64,000 nt of DNA, taken from positions 3,257,501-3,321,500 of the forward strand of contig NZ_CP076723.1 of assembly GCF_018986915.1 (NCBI RefSeq), in the 5' to 3' direction. This document shows positions 17,352-26,446 of the stretch, piece by piece. This DNA is from Geomonas oryzisoli. GTDB taxonomy: Bacteria > Desulfobacterota > Desulfuromonadia > Geobacterales > Geobacteraceae. Within the stretch, counting starts at the first letter, position 1. Every line of letters begins with the position of its first letter. Position numbers and translations under genes: made by a program. Below the pieces are notes generated by a model. The model was not told where the DNA came from. It saw nothing but the letters and a program-made list of their open reading frames with translations, and made no database searches.

Positions 17352-18134
17352 CTAGCGGTCCTGGAAAACCGGCGCCCGCTTTTCCAGGAAGGCAGCCATC
17401 CCCTCCTTCTGGTCCGCGGTGGCGAAACTGTAGCCGAAGAGTTCCGCCTCGTAGACGCAGGCGCGAGCCAGGTCCATCTCCAGTCCGTTGACCACGGCTT
17501 CCTTGCAAAGCTTCACGGCCACCCGCCCCTTGGAGGCTATCTTCGCGGCCAGTTTGCGTGCCTCGCTCAGCAACTCGTCCTGCGGAACCACCCGGTTCAC
17601 CAGGCCGATGCGCAGCGCCTCCGCGGCGTCGACCATGTCGCCGGTAAGGATGATCTGGAGTGCCCTCCCCTTCCCGACCAGCCTGGGGAGTCGTTGCGAG
17701 CCGCCAAAGCCGGGGAGGATGCCGATGTTGACCTCGGGCTGCCCGAACTTCGCGTTGTCGGATGCGATACGGATATCGCAGGACATGGCGAGTTCACAGC
17801 CGCCCCCCAAGGCATAACCGTTGACGGCGGCGATGAATGGCTTCGATGATCGCTCGATGGCGGCAAAGATGCCGTGAGCCTTGAGCGCCAGGTCGCGCGC
17901 CTGCGTCGAGGTCATGTCCCGCATGAGCGCGATATCGGCGCCCGCGACGAAAGCCTTCAAGCCCGCCCCGGTGATTACCGCGGCGCGGATCTCGTCGTTA
18001 CCGTCTATCTCCTCTACCGCCCGTTGCAGTTCATCCAGGGTCTCCGGCGTCATGGCGTTCATGGCCGACGGGCGGTTCACGGTCAGCGTTGCGATGTGAT
18101 CGGTTACTTCCAGTAGCAGGTTCTTCAAGTCCAT
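17352..18134 (-). CDS. Enoyl-CoA hydratase/isomerase (crotonase family)
   Basis: 260 aa from ATG 18134 with GGAGGGAG upstream. CoA-binding/oxyanion stretch KAFVAGADIALM and NGYALGGGCELAMSCDIRIAS; both catalytic glutamates of crotonases are in place (GGGCEL and GQPEVNIGILPGFGG). Closest in style to short-chain enoyl-CoA hydratase / 3-hydroxybutyryl-CoA dehydratase (crt-like). Stands alone, so the pathway (butyrate or fatty/aromatic acid oxidation) is not fixed by context. Confidence 0.9.
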   Translation of the reverse strand: MDLKNLLLEVTDHIATLTVNRPSAMNAMTPETLDELQRAVEEIDGNDEIRAAVITGAGLKAFVAGADIALMRDMTSTQARDLALKAHGIFAAIERSSKPFIAAVNGYALGGGCELAMSCDIRIASDNAKFGQPEVNIGILPGFGGSQRLPRLVGKGRALQIILTGDMVDAAEALRIGLVNRVVPQDELLSEARKLAAKIASKGRVAVKLCKEAVVNGLEMDLARACVYEAELFGYSFATADQKEGMAAFLEKRAPVFQDR

Positions 18135-18239
18135 ATCTCCCTCCATGCCTCACAGGCAGCTCTCTCTGCCAGTCCTACTGACGCAGATGAGCATACCGGG
18201 AAATCAGTCACTGGCAACTCTCCTCACCGTCCCAGGATG

Positions 18240-18914
18240 TCACAGGATGTTGACCGCCCGTGCGGCAAGAAGAGCAATCACCGACAGTGAGATCATCGAC
18301 TGCAGCATCATCAATACCTTTGCCCAGCGCGACAGGACGGGAACATCGGTTGGAGAGAACGCTGTCGATGTGTTAAAGGCAAGAAACAGGTAATCAATGA
18401 AATTCGGCGTCCACTCATGCAAACCTGCGGCATGTTTTCGCTCCGACGGCAGCGTCATCTGGGGAAAGAGAAATGCCCCCTTGAGGTGTTCCGGGCGTTG
18501 AGCTCGATGGTGCGGACCGCCGGCGTCAAGCCTCCAGTACCAGGAGGCGAAGACCAGGATATTGGATAGCCACAGCGCCGCGGCGGACTGCAGCAGTTCC
18601 TGTGGTTTTTCCAGGTGAAGCGGCAGGGCTCGTATCAGTAACACCAACGAAATGATCATGGCAGTAGTCACCACACCATTTAAAAGAAAACCGATCACCT
18701 GATTAGTGACGTGAGCTCCTTTGTAATGAGTGAGGACAAGCGGCACAGCGAGCACGGAGATGATTGCGAGGAGCAGCCAGCGGGGACCGCCAAGAAGCAA
18801 AGAGGAAGGAAGTGCCGCATACAGGCCGCCCAGCGCCAACAAAGCGCACAGGGAGGGCCAGCGGGACATCGCTGCCAGTGCAACACCCCGCAGTTTCATG
18901 TTTACTCTGATCAT
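18240..18914 (-). CDS. DUF1345-like integral membrane protein
   Basis: 224 aa with about five hydrophobic helices and a conserved-looking core ending in FIDYLFLAFNTSTAFSPTDVPVLSRWAKVLMMLQSMISL, the hallmark stretch of DUF1345 membrane proteins and reminiscent of a two-TM channel pore segment. The family has no established function. Start at ATG 18914; ATG 18899 is also possible. Single gene. Confidence 0.75.
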   Translation of the reverse strand: MIRVNMKLRGVALAAMSRWPSLCALLALGGLYAALPSSLLLGGPRWLLLAIISVLAVPLVLTHYKGAHVTNQVIGFLLNGVVTTAMIISLVLLIRALPLHLEKPQELLQSAAALWLSNILVFASWYWRLDAGGPHHRAQRPEHLKGAFLFPQMTLPSERKHAAGLHEWTPNFIDYLFLAFNTSTAFSPTDVPVLSRWAKVLMMLQSMISLSVIALLAARAVNIL

Positions 18915-19074
18915 TTCATTGCTACCTCACCGTCATCAAAAAACACCCCGCCTCTTACGCATGGGTTCTCAGCTCAAACTTGAAGTATCAATAATGTCTC
19001 TTTCATGCCTTCCTTGGTGAGTGCTCCGGGCTTGCCCTACGGCCCTTCGGCTCCACAGGCGTTCGAGCCCGAAT

Positions 19075-19416
19075 TCACTGCTGCTTGACTATGTCGACGG
19101 AGATCTCCACCGCTGGTATCGTCCCTTTATTCTCGAGCCAGTGTGTGGTGTTCCTATCCTCGGGCCATCCCACCCCCGGCCCGTACTCCGTCGCAAGGCC
19201 GTTTCGATGGTCAGTAATCGTTCCTTGCAGTATATAGACAGTACCAGGTCTGTCTTTATGGTCATGTACCGGGCCGAAGACGCCTCCTGGTTCGATGGTC
19301 ACCATCCGCATTCGGAGTTGGCGCCCCTCCATCCCTTCGATCTCTGGGCCGAGATCAACAGTTGCAAGCAACTGCACCGAAACACCTTTCGTCTCAGGGG
19401 CGTCTTCATTGCTCAT
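19075..19416 (-). CDS. Cupin-domain protein
   Basis: 113 aa; cupin motif 1 approximates G(X)5HxH...E as PGGVFGPVHDHKDRPGTVYILQG, motif 2 as GPGVGWPEDRNTTHWLENKG. The metal ligands look partial (His-x-His present; Glu replaced within TVYIL). Single small beta-barrel; activity unknown. AAGGAG lies ~6 nt upstream of ATG. Confidence 0.8.
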   Translation of the reverse strand: MSNEDAPETKGVSVQLLATVDLGPEIEGMEGRQLRMRMVTIEPGGVFGPVHDHKDRPGTVYILQGTITDHRNGLATEYGPGVGWPEDRNTTHWLENKGTIPAVEISVDIVKQQ

Positions 19417-19514
19417 CGGGATCTCCTTTTTGTACGGCGGTTAACCACGTTCCATACCTGTAATAGTAGACACGGTGTCCCCACAGACCTGTAAAGATAG
19501 AGACTTCAAAGCTG

Positions 19515-21035
19515 TTAGCTTTTGTCCCGAACGAAGTCCACCTTGCCGTTATGCTCTCTGAGCAGAGCTGCCCCTGCAGGTGCTGGCTTTTCGCCGTTGC
19601 CGCTAAAACCGAAACCGTTCCATCGATATTCCATAACGGTCCGCCGGTTGGTTCCTCGCTTTCTTTTCAAAAAGGTTTCATCTTTATGAAGCGCCACCAG
19701 TATCGGCTTTTTGTTGCGGCGACTGATGAACAAAGCATCCATGAGCGGCCTACTCAACGCGCTTCCCCGCCAGAGGGCATGAAACGATCCCTCGAAGCTA
19801 TAGAGATAGACTCTCTTGGCGACTTCACGGTCAAACGTCGAGAAGATCTCCTGAATCAGCATGACTTCCTTTATACCGTCACCATTTAGGTCAACCGGCT
19901 GTACTTTGCGTATAGGCATGGGCGGGGTCCTCGCCTCGCGCCGACCTGTCTCAAGATCATAGAGTTCGAGCCGCGACATCCTGCCGCTTGTGCCTTCAGG
20001 CACTTGAACCAGCCGTTTCAGTTTTGCCGACCGGCCGAAGCGGCCGGTCCAGGATGGAGTAACCGGCGGTTTGCAAGCAGCAAGTTCAGCGTTTTCCGAT
20101 GCAAGCCAATCGGCCGCCGCAAGCGCTGGCAAGTAAGATCCTCGGGGGGTCTCGTGACCGATGAGTTGGCAGGAGAGCTTTCCTAGCTCAACTTCACATT
20201 GAAGCACGGCACCTTTCTTCGTCGAGTCGAACTTCTGGTCAAAAAGGAAATTCCCAAGGGACCAGACCACGGGCCTTCCTCCGACACAGGCCGTCTGCCC
20301 GGGCACATGCGGATGGGTCCCGACCACGACGTCAGCTCCTGCTGCAACGTAGCGTGACGCCAATTCCCGCATCCGTTCTGTCGGCGCGGCAATCAGCTCC
20401 CGCCCCCAATGTACGTAAACCGCAACGACCGTGCCAGCCGCTTTCAGGCGACGGATCTCCCTTTGCAATTGCGGATCATCGGCTGCCACCAGGTGCTGTC
20501 GGTCGCCAGCAGCATTTACCACATCGGTAGCAGAAAGTACGGCCAACGTGCCCCCACCGGTTTCTACCAGTGCAGACGCCTTTTTCCCGGCAAGCGGTAT
20601 TATGCTCCGACGGCGCAATGCAGCAGCGGTCCTTTCGACGCCGGTGCCCCCGGTATCGAGGGCGTGATTATTCTCCAGCGATACGACGTTGAAGCCGTCC
20701 AGCAGTTCAAGCATCTCCGGCCTTATAGGGAAACAGGGATTTCTTCCCGCCTGGCAGGCATCCCCGACTGCTCCCTCCAAGTTCGCGACGCTGAGCGCGT
20801 CAGCAGCGACAAACGGAGCAAGAGCCTGTCGCACCGCCTCCCCTCCGCCGGTATCGCGTACGAATTTTTCGACTCCGCGGGAGAGCAAAACGTCACCGTA
20901 AAAACGGACCGCGGCGGCATGGGCCGGTTGCGGAAAACAGGGCGCCGCCAGCGCCATCCCCAAAAAGATGGCGGCTTTTAAAGCGGAAACGATTGTCCCG
21001 GGACGGCTGTCAGTAAAGCTATTTGCCGGCTGCAT
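19515..21035 (-). CDS. CapA-family (poly-gamma-glutamate synthesis) metallophosphatase-like protein
   Basis: 506 aa with signal peptide (~1-40). The PGA_cap domain shows FYGDVLLSRGVEKF, ANLEGAVGD, SLENNHALDTGGTGVERTAAAL, VYVHWGRELIAAPTERMRELASRYVAAGADVVVGTHPHVPG, and WSLGNFLFDQKFD, the metal/active-site blocks of the family. C-terminal ~150 residues contain an FG-GAP-like turn (VDLNGDGIKEVMLIQE). Acts outside the cytoplasm, possibly on a surface polymer. The start overlaps the upstream DUF3160 gene by 17 bp, so the two form an operon. Confidence 0.85.
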   Translation of the reverse strand: MQPANSFTDSRPGTIVSALKAAIFLGMALAAPCFPQPAHAAAVRFYGDVLLSRGVEKFVRDTGGGEAVRQALAPFVAADALSVANLEGAVGDACQAGRNPCFPIRPEMLELLDGFNVVSLENNHALDTGGTGVERTAAALRRRSIIPLAGKKASALVETGGGTLAVLSATDVVNAAGDRQHLVAADDPQLQREIRRLKAAGTVVAVYVHWGRELIAAPTERMRELASRYVAAGADVVVGTHPHVPGQTACVGGRPVVWSLGNFLFDQKFDSTKKGAVLQCEVELGKLSCQLIGHETPRGSYLPALAAADWLASENAELAACKPPVTPSWTGRFGRSAKLKRLVQVPEGTSGRMSRLELYDLETGRREARTPPMPIRKVQPVDLNGDGIKEVMLIQEIFSTFDREVAKRVYLYSFEGSFHALWRGSALSRPLMDALFISRRNKKPILVALHKDETFLKRKRGTNRRTVMEYRWNGFGFSGNGEKPAPAGAALLREHNGKVDFVRDKS

Positions 21036-23937
21036 CGTCGAGAGTCTTCATCGGTGCAACGGTGGCACTGCCATAATAATCCTTGATCCAGACAGGGCGG
21101 GGCTGCTTCATCTTTCGCCATTTCTTGCTGTCCAGGCTCTCCTTTGCCGTGAATTCGTAATATGAGTAGATAGAGCCTTTGGCGATCTGCCTGCGCCCGA
21201 AGTAGGGCACCACCACGTCCATCTCCGGCGCATGGCCGAGCGCCTCATATAACCGCACCCCGTGCAGATCATCCTTCTGGACATCGACGATCTTGCGCAT
21301 CGGCTCCGGGTTGGACAACGGCTCCCCGTCCGTCCCGTTTGCGCTGGCAATGACCTGCATGAAATGTTCAACGGTCCCGCCGATGGAAAGAATTTCCTCA
21401 AACTCGACATCGCTCGGCATTTCCCCGTTCAGTTCCTTACGGGCGATCGTCTCCAACGCTTGCAGGTGTACCCGATGTTCGGAAAAGCGTTTCCGGAGTT
21501 CTTGCCGCAGCTCCACATCGGGGACCGTCTTCTCGAACTGCGTTGCCAGCCGTTCGAAAGCCTTGTCCAAGGTATGGAAAAATTCAGGATTAGGCTCGAC
21601 GTATCCCCTCGGCCGCCCGACCTCGAGCACTTCGTATCCCCCCTCGCCCGCTTCCGCCCCCACCTGCTCGACCATGGCAATGGTCTCGTAACGGAGGTTG
21701 ACCCAGCTTCCCAGGGCGGTATTCAGTTGCTTCCTGCGCCACGCCGCAGTTTTGGTAAATGCCGGTGCCTTCTCCGGTTCCCTGGTGAGGCTTGCCATCA
21801 AGTCGAGCCAGTCCTGATAAAGGCTTGCCTCCCAGACGCTCTGGGGGAAACTTTTCACCAGGCCAGAAACCCGGTCCAGGGTACGCTCGTAATTTTCATA
21901 GCGCCCTTCTTTGAGCTCTTTCACAAGAATCTCGCGTGCTTCTGCCGAGCCCAACACGGCCATGATGTCCAGCCCTCGCGGGAGCATGCGCGGATTTGAC
22001 TGCGTACCGACAGTATCCTTCCGCTCCCCGTGAGTTATCAGCTCGTCGAAGATGAAAGCGTCCAGCGTGTAAACCGGCGGCAGCAGGCGGAACTCGCTCT
22101 TCCCCTTTATCCAGGGAAGGCCGCTTTTAAACTCGGGAAGAGCGCTGGAACGGATTTCCTGCAGGTTCAGGGGACTCCGATACCTGGATTCCCCCAGCAC
22201 GCTGCGGTACAGGGAGAACATCTTTTCGAGCGCCGGATACACTTTAGGATCGCGGGCAACCGCTAACACAGCCGCCGCCTGGGAACGGTCCGGCTCTTGT
22301 TGCAAATTGAAGGTGAAGGACTGCAACCACTTCAGAGCGCGAAAGTACCCTTTCAGGTCCTTGTCCCTTTCATACTTGCCGCGGATAAAAAAGTCGCCGT
22401 AAGCTACCTCTTTGCCAAAGAGCGATGGAGCGGTTCCCGTTGCTGCATCGATCCGCTTCACCTCCTCCTGCACTCTTGCCGAAGCCACTTTCAGCGTCTC
22501 AGGTTTCAAAAGGGCCAGGCCTACGCTGAAAAGCGACTCGACGTCCGGCGACGACTTCTTCTGCCGGGCGGCGGCTTCCCCCGCCGAACAAAATTCCGTC
22601 AACGCCTTGGTCAGCAGGCTCCGCTCGGCATTTGCATATAGGGTGGTAAACGAAGCATAGAAAGTTTCCAGGACGGCGTCGCTGGTAACGAAGTAAGGGC
22701 GACCATGATCGCCGAGCTCATCCAGGGTCCCGGTCGAGTACGCCTCTGAATCGTAGAGGGAATAGATCTGGTCGTAGGCCGTCTCCTGTAAAATCATCTG
22801 GTTGCGTGCAAGCTTATCCTGATCCTTCGCGCTGAAGGAGAACATCCATAGATTGGCGACGTCTCCCAAGGGGTCGGCATAAGGCTCGACCGCAAGCAAT
22901 GCCTTCCCGCCGCGGTTGACTGAAAGGGCAAACCCTTGCCCGTCAGGGAAGAAGCTTGGAGGAGAAGATAGCTCAGTTCCTGCAAGTACCGGTACTCGCT
23001 TCAGGGATTGACGGGAGATGACCGCCGCCGAACGACGTGCCGGGTCATACTCGAGAAAGCTGCATTGATTGGGGGCCCAGGAGAGAATGCCAGGCGACGA
23101 GGGCACCTTTACTTTTGCAGGATGCCACCACTCGTAGTAGGTGTAAGCCAGCAGCGCCGTAGTGTTCTGTCCGGTCCGGTAGAGGAGAAGATTGCCGCTT
23201 GGAGACCACTCAGGGTTCTCTCCCCCGGAGGTAATAGGGGAAGGCGCACTAGCGGAGGCAGATTCCTTTTCCCAGTAAGGGTCTTTGAGGTATTGCGGTT
23301 TGCGTCGTGCGGAGACCGTAATCGGCTGGTCATATTCCCCCGACTCCCGGACCCACCAAATATCCTTGCGCCCCCCTTCCTCCGAGGTGTAGGCGATGCG
23401 ATAATGCTCGTCGAACCGGTAGGGGGAGCAGCGCGGCCAGGTTTTTTTTCGCGCAGGATCGCGAGTCACCTGAACCAGTTTCTTCGCTTTCAGATTGTAT
23501 AGATAAATCTCCGTAACCCCTTGTCGCGTTCCGGCAAAAACAACCTGGGAGCCATCCGCGCTCCAGGCGGGAGCGGCGACATCGTCCATATCGATGGTCG
23601 GAGTCGACACTGCCCCTGAGGGAAGCTCCACCACTGCGAGTCTGCTTGTGGCGCCACGCTTCAATTGATAAACCACACGTGAGCCATCTGGAGAAACGCG
23701 GGGAAACAAGGCCTCTCCGTCAGGCAGGGGGATCTCGAGATGTTGCAGCGGGTGGAAGGTGACGGGACGCACATCGACAAAATGGGGCTTTGCGGCCGGT
23801 GTCCCCCCCTCAGTACTTGGGGGAGGTTGCGGTGTCACGCTACGGAGGGTAGGTTTTCTTTGCCAAAGGAAAAACACGGCCGCGATAATCAGGATCGCAC
23901 AGATTACCATTACCAAAACATTTCGTTTAAATTGCAT
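21019..23937 (-). CDS. DUF3160-type protein with N-terminal TolB-like propeller
   Basis: 972 aa from ATG 23937 (GGGGCGAG just upstream). N-terminal signal anchor (NVLVMVICAILIIAAVFFLW). Residues ~60-400 are WD40/TolB-like blades (FPRVSPDGSRVVYQL, APAWSADGSQVVFAGTRQG, NPEWSPSGNLLLYRTG). The rest is the DUF3160 region (HGRPYFVTSDAVLETFYASFTTLY; YTLDAFIFDELITHG; RMLPRGLDIMAVLGS; PNPEFFHTLDKAFERL; PMRKIVDVQKDD). Periplasmic or surface protein of unknown role, co-transcribed with CapA-like gene. Confidence 0.82.
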   Translation of the reverse strand: MQFKRNVLVMVICAILIIAAVFFLWQRKPTLRSVTPQPPPSTEGGTPAAKPHFVDVRPVTFHPLQHLEIPLPDGEALFPRVSPDGSRVVYQLKRGATSRLAVVELPSGAVSTPTIDMDDVAAPAWSADGSQVVFAGTRQGVTEIYLYNLKAKKLVQVTRDPARKKTWPRCSPYRFDEHYRIAYTSEEGGRKDIWWVRESGEYDQPITVSARRKPQYLKDPYWEKESASASAPSPITSGGENPEWSPSGNLLLYRTGQNTTALLAYTYYEWWHPAKVKVPSSPGILSWAPNQCSFLEYDPARRSAAVISRQSLKRVPVLAGTELSSPPSFFPDGQGFALSVNRGGKALLAVEPYADPLGDVANLWMFSFSAKDQDKLARNQMILQETAYDQIYSLYDSEAYSTGTLDELGDHGRPYFVTSDAVLETFYASFTTLYANAERSLLTKALTEFCSAGEAAARQKKSSPDVESLFSVGLALLKPETLKVASARVQEEVKRIDAATGTAPSLFGKEVAYGDFFIRGKYERDKDLKGYFRALKWLQSFTFNLQQEPDRSQAAAVLAVARDPKVYPALEKMFSLYRSVLGESRYRSPLNLQEIRSSALPEFKSGLPWIKGKSEFRLLPPVYTLDAFIFDELITHGERKDTVGTQSNPRMLPRGLDIMAVLGSAEAREILVKELKEGRYENYERTLDRVSGLVKSFPQSVWEASLYQDWLDLMASLTREPEKAPAFTKTAAWRRKQLNTALGSWVNLRYETIAMVEQVGAEAGEGGYEVLEVGRPRGYVEPNPEFFHTLDKAFERLATQFEKTVPDVELRQELRKRFSEHRVHLQALETIARKELNGEMPSDVEFEEILSIGGTVEHFMQVIASANGTDGEPLSNPEPMRKIVDVQKDDLHGVRLYEALGHAPEMDVVVPYFGRRQIAKGSIYSYYEFTAKESLDSKKWRKMKQPRPVWIKDYYGSATVAPMKTLDDAAGK

Positions 23938-23995
23938 CTCGCCCCTTCTCATGTCGAAGTTACGTCAAGACTTGCAACCTCACTCCTCGGACGTG

Positions 23996-24370
23996 CTACC
24001 TCGTCAATTCATCACCAGGAATGGTTTTATCGCTTCTTCTCTTTATACTTTTCCCATCCCATACATATGTTTCTTCTTCAGTGATCATGATCCCGTTGTC
24101 ATCATTCCCTTGAGTACTGTCTATAATAATATCGGGAAGGCTTTTACCCTTCACATACTTAAATTCAACGCCTCTGGCCTCCGTCGACAAGACAATTTCG
24201 CACTTGTTCTGGTCACGTAAAAGTACCAACACGGCTCCATTATAAGAGGAAAACGCCCCTCGTAACAACAGAAGCTCCTTGTTCAAGCCATTTGAACGTA
24301 TCGGGATTACCTTGTCCAACCTTACGGTTTCAGCTTCTTCTCCAATGCTTTTGAAGCATGCCGCCCCCAC
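23996..24370 (-). CDS. Hypothetical cassette protein; start codon unclear
   Basis: 124 aa if begun at GTG 24370. A good ribosome site (AAAAAGGAGAGC) lies ~40 nt further upstream, where the frame reads ATA CCA CAA GGT... with no ATG/GTG/TTG nearby. Either the true start is a rare codon (ATA) or the N-terminus has decayed. The visible sequence (LLLLRGAFSSYNGAVLVLLRDQ...IIIDSTQGNDDNGIMITEEETYVWDGKSIKRR) resembles a small secreted beta-rich protein that has lost its signal peptide. First member of the cassette-like cluster. Confidence 0.55.
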   Translation of the reverse strand: MGAACFKSIGEEAETVRLDKVIPIRSNGLNKELLLLRGAFSSYNGAVLVLLRDQNKCEIVLSTEARGVEFKYVKGKSLPDIIIDSTQGNDDNGIMITEEETYVWDGKSIKRRSDKTIPGDELTR

Positions 24371-24431
24371 CTCACTCCGTGAAACTTCACCTTGTGGTAT
24401 GTGCTCTCCTTTTTATTTGAACGATTACTCC

Positions 24432-24499
24432 ACCCAACGTCGTGGGGGCGCACCGGCGTACCGTAGCGGAGGCCGTGTGCGGCCGGTCTTGCTAGCCGC
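24432..24499 (-). repeat. attC-like spacer A
   Basis: GC-rich palindromic spacer ending (minus strand) in GTTGGGT, a match to GTTRRRY, preceded by GCGCCCCCACGAC. The opposite R'' core is degenerate (CTAGC), so this is the weakest of the four sites. Confidence 0.4.
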
Positions 24500-24928
24500 T
24501 TACTGTGTGCGTCTCAACTGTTTCAATCCGAAATACACTCCAGAGGCATCGACGATGTCAACATTACTCATGACTCCATATTCAACTTTGGGAACTTTGC
24601 CAGGTTTGACAAAATAGTAGCCAACGTCGATTTTTCCGGGCTTGAAGACTTTCCTCTTATTGTCTGTTACGACTGCAAATTTCCTCACATATATCTCGTG
24701 AACTGAAATTCCTGCCTTCTGCAGCTTTTGTTTTACTTCCCTCAGGTGCCACTGAAAGTCGTTGAGAACTTCTGAGGTATCACCGCTTTTCTCTACTTCT
24801 TCTTGGGTAACCGGAGCGAAGAACGCAATAAGGGTCGGGCCAGAAACAGTTATAACAGGCATCTTCTCGGCCGTGTATGCAGGAGAGGCCATTATTACAA
24901 AAGAAATCCACAGAACCCAAAATCTCAT
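24500..24928 (-). CDS. Secreted hypothetical cassette protein
   Basis: 142 aa with signal peptide MRFWVLWISFVIMASPAYTA. Mature part is alpha/beta (TVSGPTLIAFFAPVTQEEVEKS, LNDFQWHLREVKQKLQKAGISVHEIYVRKFAVVTD) and looks like a small periplasmic thioredoxin-fold-sized protein without a CxxC. RBS AAGGAAG precedes ATG. Not assigned to a family. Confidence 0.7.
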   Translation of the reverse strand: MRFWVLWISFVIMASPAYTAEKMPVITVSGPTLIAFFAPVTQEEVEKSGDTSEVLNDFQWHLREVKQKLQKAGISVHEIYVRKFAVVTDNKRKVFKPGKIDVGYYFVKPGKVPKVEYGVMSNVDIVDASGVYFGLKQLRRTQ

Positions 24929-24945
24929 TTCACTTCCTTTTTCCG

Positions 24946-25029
24946 TCTAACGGCGCGGCGTGACCGGCGGAGCACCTGACTCTTTCAACTTTCTCGCCCA
25001 CTCTCATCAACGCGCTTGGTTGCAAGCCC
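24946..25029 (-). repeat. attC-like site B
   Basis: On the minus strand: R'' GCAAC, 5-nt spacer, L'' GCGTTGA, then a central stretch, L' TCACGC, 6-nt spacer, R' GTTAGAC. L'' pairs with L' except for one extra unpaired base, which is the extrahelical-base signature of attC sites. The central GTTGATGAGAGT...GAAAGAG is shared with site D. Confidence 0.55.
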
Positions 25030-25033
25030 ATCT

Positions 25034-25486
25034 TTATTTGCATTGCACTTTCTCAAAGTAGACTCCAGGTCTCTGGTTTTCATCTAATTCAGGTAGAAAC
25101 TCTTTCCACTCGGTAGTAATATTGCCATTGCTATATTTCAGCTCCAGAAGATTGGCATTTTGGCGATATTGACGGCCAACGCTATCCAAGGCGGATTTTA
25201 CGTATCTTATCGAAACTTTGTCTCCTTGAGGTATTCCTCTTGCCTGAAGTCGTTGCATCGCCATATACCCATTGGTATTAATTGTCACCTCATATGACCC
25301 TCGAAGTTTAGAGTCCCTACGGATCGAAATTTCATAAAAAATACAATTATTCGTATCGGCGCTGAGGTGAGGCCAACATTCAGTGAATTCCCAGTCTCCA
25401 GCCCACTCTGGCGCCTCACCCCATGCAGTAGTTTCCATCAACACACTCATGGTGATCACAAAGAGAAGCAAAATTATTGACTTCAT
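25034..25486 (-). CDS. Secreted hypothetical cassette protein
   Basis: 150 aa from ATG 25486 (GGGAAAG ~9 nt upstream; ATG 25504 also possible). Signal peptide MKSIILLLFVITMSVLMETTAWG. Mature domain is beta-rich with Trp and a Cys pair (DWEFTECWPHLSADTNNCIFYEISIRR ... VYFEKVQCK). Unknown function; codon use AT-rich. Confidence 0.68.
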   Translation of the reverse strand: MKSIILLLFVITMSVLMETTAWGEAPEWAGDWEFTECWPHLSADTNNCIFYEISIRRDSKLRGSYEVTINTNGYMAMQRLQARGIPQGDKVSIRYVKSALDSVGRQYRQNANLLELKYSNGNITTEWKEFLPELDENQRPGVYFEKVQCK

Positions 25487-25504
25487 ATTCTTAGTCTTTC
25501 CCAT

Positions 25505-25647
25505 ACTCAACTACTAATTTGGACCTGCGTTCGCTTCGCAAGACGGCGGCGCCATCGCGTTCACCAAATGGTGGCCCATCTCTGAATGCACGGATGTGCA
25601 CTCAAATTTGCTGAACGGGGCCGACGCGCACCGCCGAAGTGTTAGCA
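25505..25647 (-). repeat. attC-like site C
   Basis: After the stop of the 25683 gene the minus strand reads GCTAAC (R''-like) followed by a long imperfect palindrome: GGCGGTGCGC / GGCGCCGCC and CGTTCA / TGAACG. It ends at GTTGAGT just before the next ORF. At ~140 bp it is at the upper end of attC lengths. Confidence 0.45.
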
Positions 25648-25682
25648 AAGTCCGCTTGTCGCCGAGTGGTCGGAATTTCTTT

Positions 25683-26273
25683 TCAGTGAGCCCCGTGAGG
25701 TATCAACTCTGTAATAGCAACATCCTCATAAAGCGTTCCAGGATATGTTTCTAGGATGATTAATTTGACTATTGAACCAGGCCTGATGGTGAAAGGCGCA
25801 AAATTTACTGACTGGACTTCCATTGAGTCTGCAAGTTGAACCTCAAATAACGGTTTGTCGTTGTGTTCAATCCTTAACCTTTTTACTCTTGAATTTTCCT
25901 GCCACACCTTCTTGCTTTTGGCATATCCATTGATAAGCTCCAGCCCCCAAAACGTAGTGCTTTTCATGCCTGAGAAGTGTTTTTTCTTAAATAGAAAACT
26001 AACTGTCTCACCAATACCGTTACCTACCGGAACCCAAGCTGTATTAAATTTGCCGTCGTCTATATTTTTTATGTCGTACTTTACTTTTCCTTGCGGCTCG
26101 CGAGCTGACGAGGCTTTCATGTCCCAACCAACAGCGCACCCTAGTGAACATCCCACGCCAAACTCTTCAGTCGCTGGGCCGTCAAGAGTTGACTTGATTA
26201 ACTGGACTTGTGCTGCATAAACTGACGTTGAGATTGTTAAGCAGGCAACTAGCAGCCATCTTTTTACTTTCAT
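25683..26273 (-). CDS. Secreted discoidin/NADGLN-like domain protein
   Basis: 196 aa from ATG 26273 (AGAGGAAAC upstream); an apparent extension to 26393 runs through the attC-like spacer and is rejected. Signal peptide MKVKRWLLVACLTISTSVYA. The C-terminal ~130 residues (AWVPVGNGIGETVSFLF, GLELINGYAKSKKVWQENSRVKRLRIE, VKLIILETYPGTLYEDVAITEL) follow the pattern of the NADase-type glycan-binding (galactose-binding-like) domain: INGYxKS, ENNRVKxLxLE, ILDxYPGTxYxD. Likely binds a surface glycan or ligand. Part of the cassette-like cluster. Confidence 0.72.
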   Translation of the reverse strand: MKVKRWLLVACLTISTSVYAAQVQLIKSTLDGPATEEFGVGCSLGCAVGWDMKASSAREPQGKVKYDIKNIDDGKFNTAWVPVGNGIGETVSFLFKKKHFSGMKSTTFWGLELINGYAKSKKVWQENSRVKRLRIEHNDKPLFEVQLADSMEVQSVNFAPFTIRPGSIVKLIILETYPGTLYEDVAITELIPHGAH

Positions 26274-26287
26274 CAGTTTCCTCTTTC

Positions 26288-26388
26288 TTTCAACGGGCTG
26301 CAGGTGAGCGGCGTAGCGTCTCGCTCTTTCCGGCCTTTCACTAACTCTCATCAACCACGGAGACCGTCTCCACCTGTTATGGTTGGCA
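26288..26388 (-). repeat. attC-like site D
   Basis: Minus strand: R'' GCCAAC, 5-nt spacer CATAA, L'' CAGGTGGAG, central GGTTGATGAGAGTTAGTG..., L' CTCACCTG, 6-nt spacer CAGCCC, R' GTTGAAA. L'' equals the reverse complement of L' plus one extra G, the extrahelical G expected on the attC bottom strand. Homologous to site B. Confidence 0.58.
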
Positions 26389-26446
26389 TCCATCCTTAAT
26401 TCGGCATCAGATTAAATGATGACTGTCACTTCGGGTTTACCTGTTG

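Noticed and set aside
26274-26393. N-terminal extension of the 25683 gene
   Set aside because: The extension lies in the attC-like spacer and precedes a proper RBS and signal peptide at ATG 26273.
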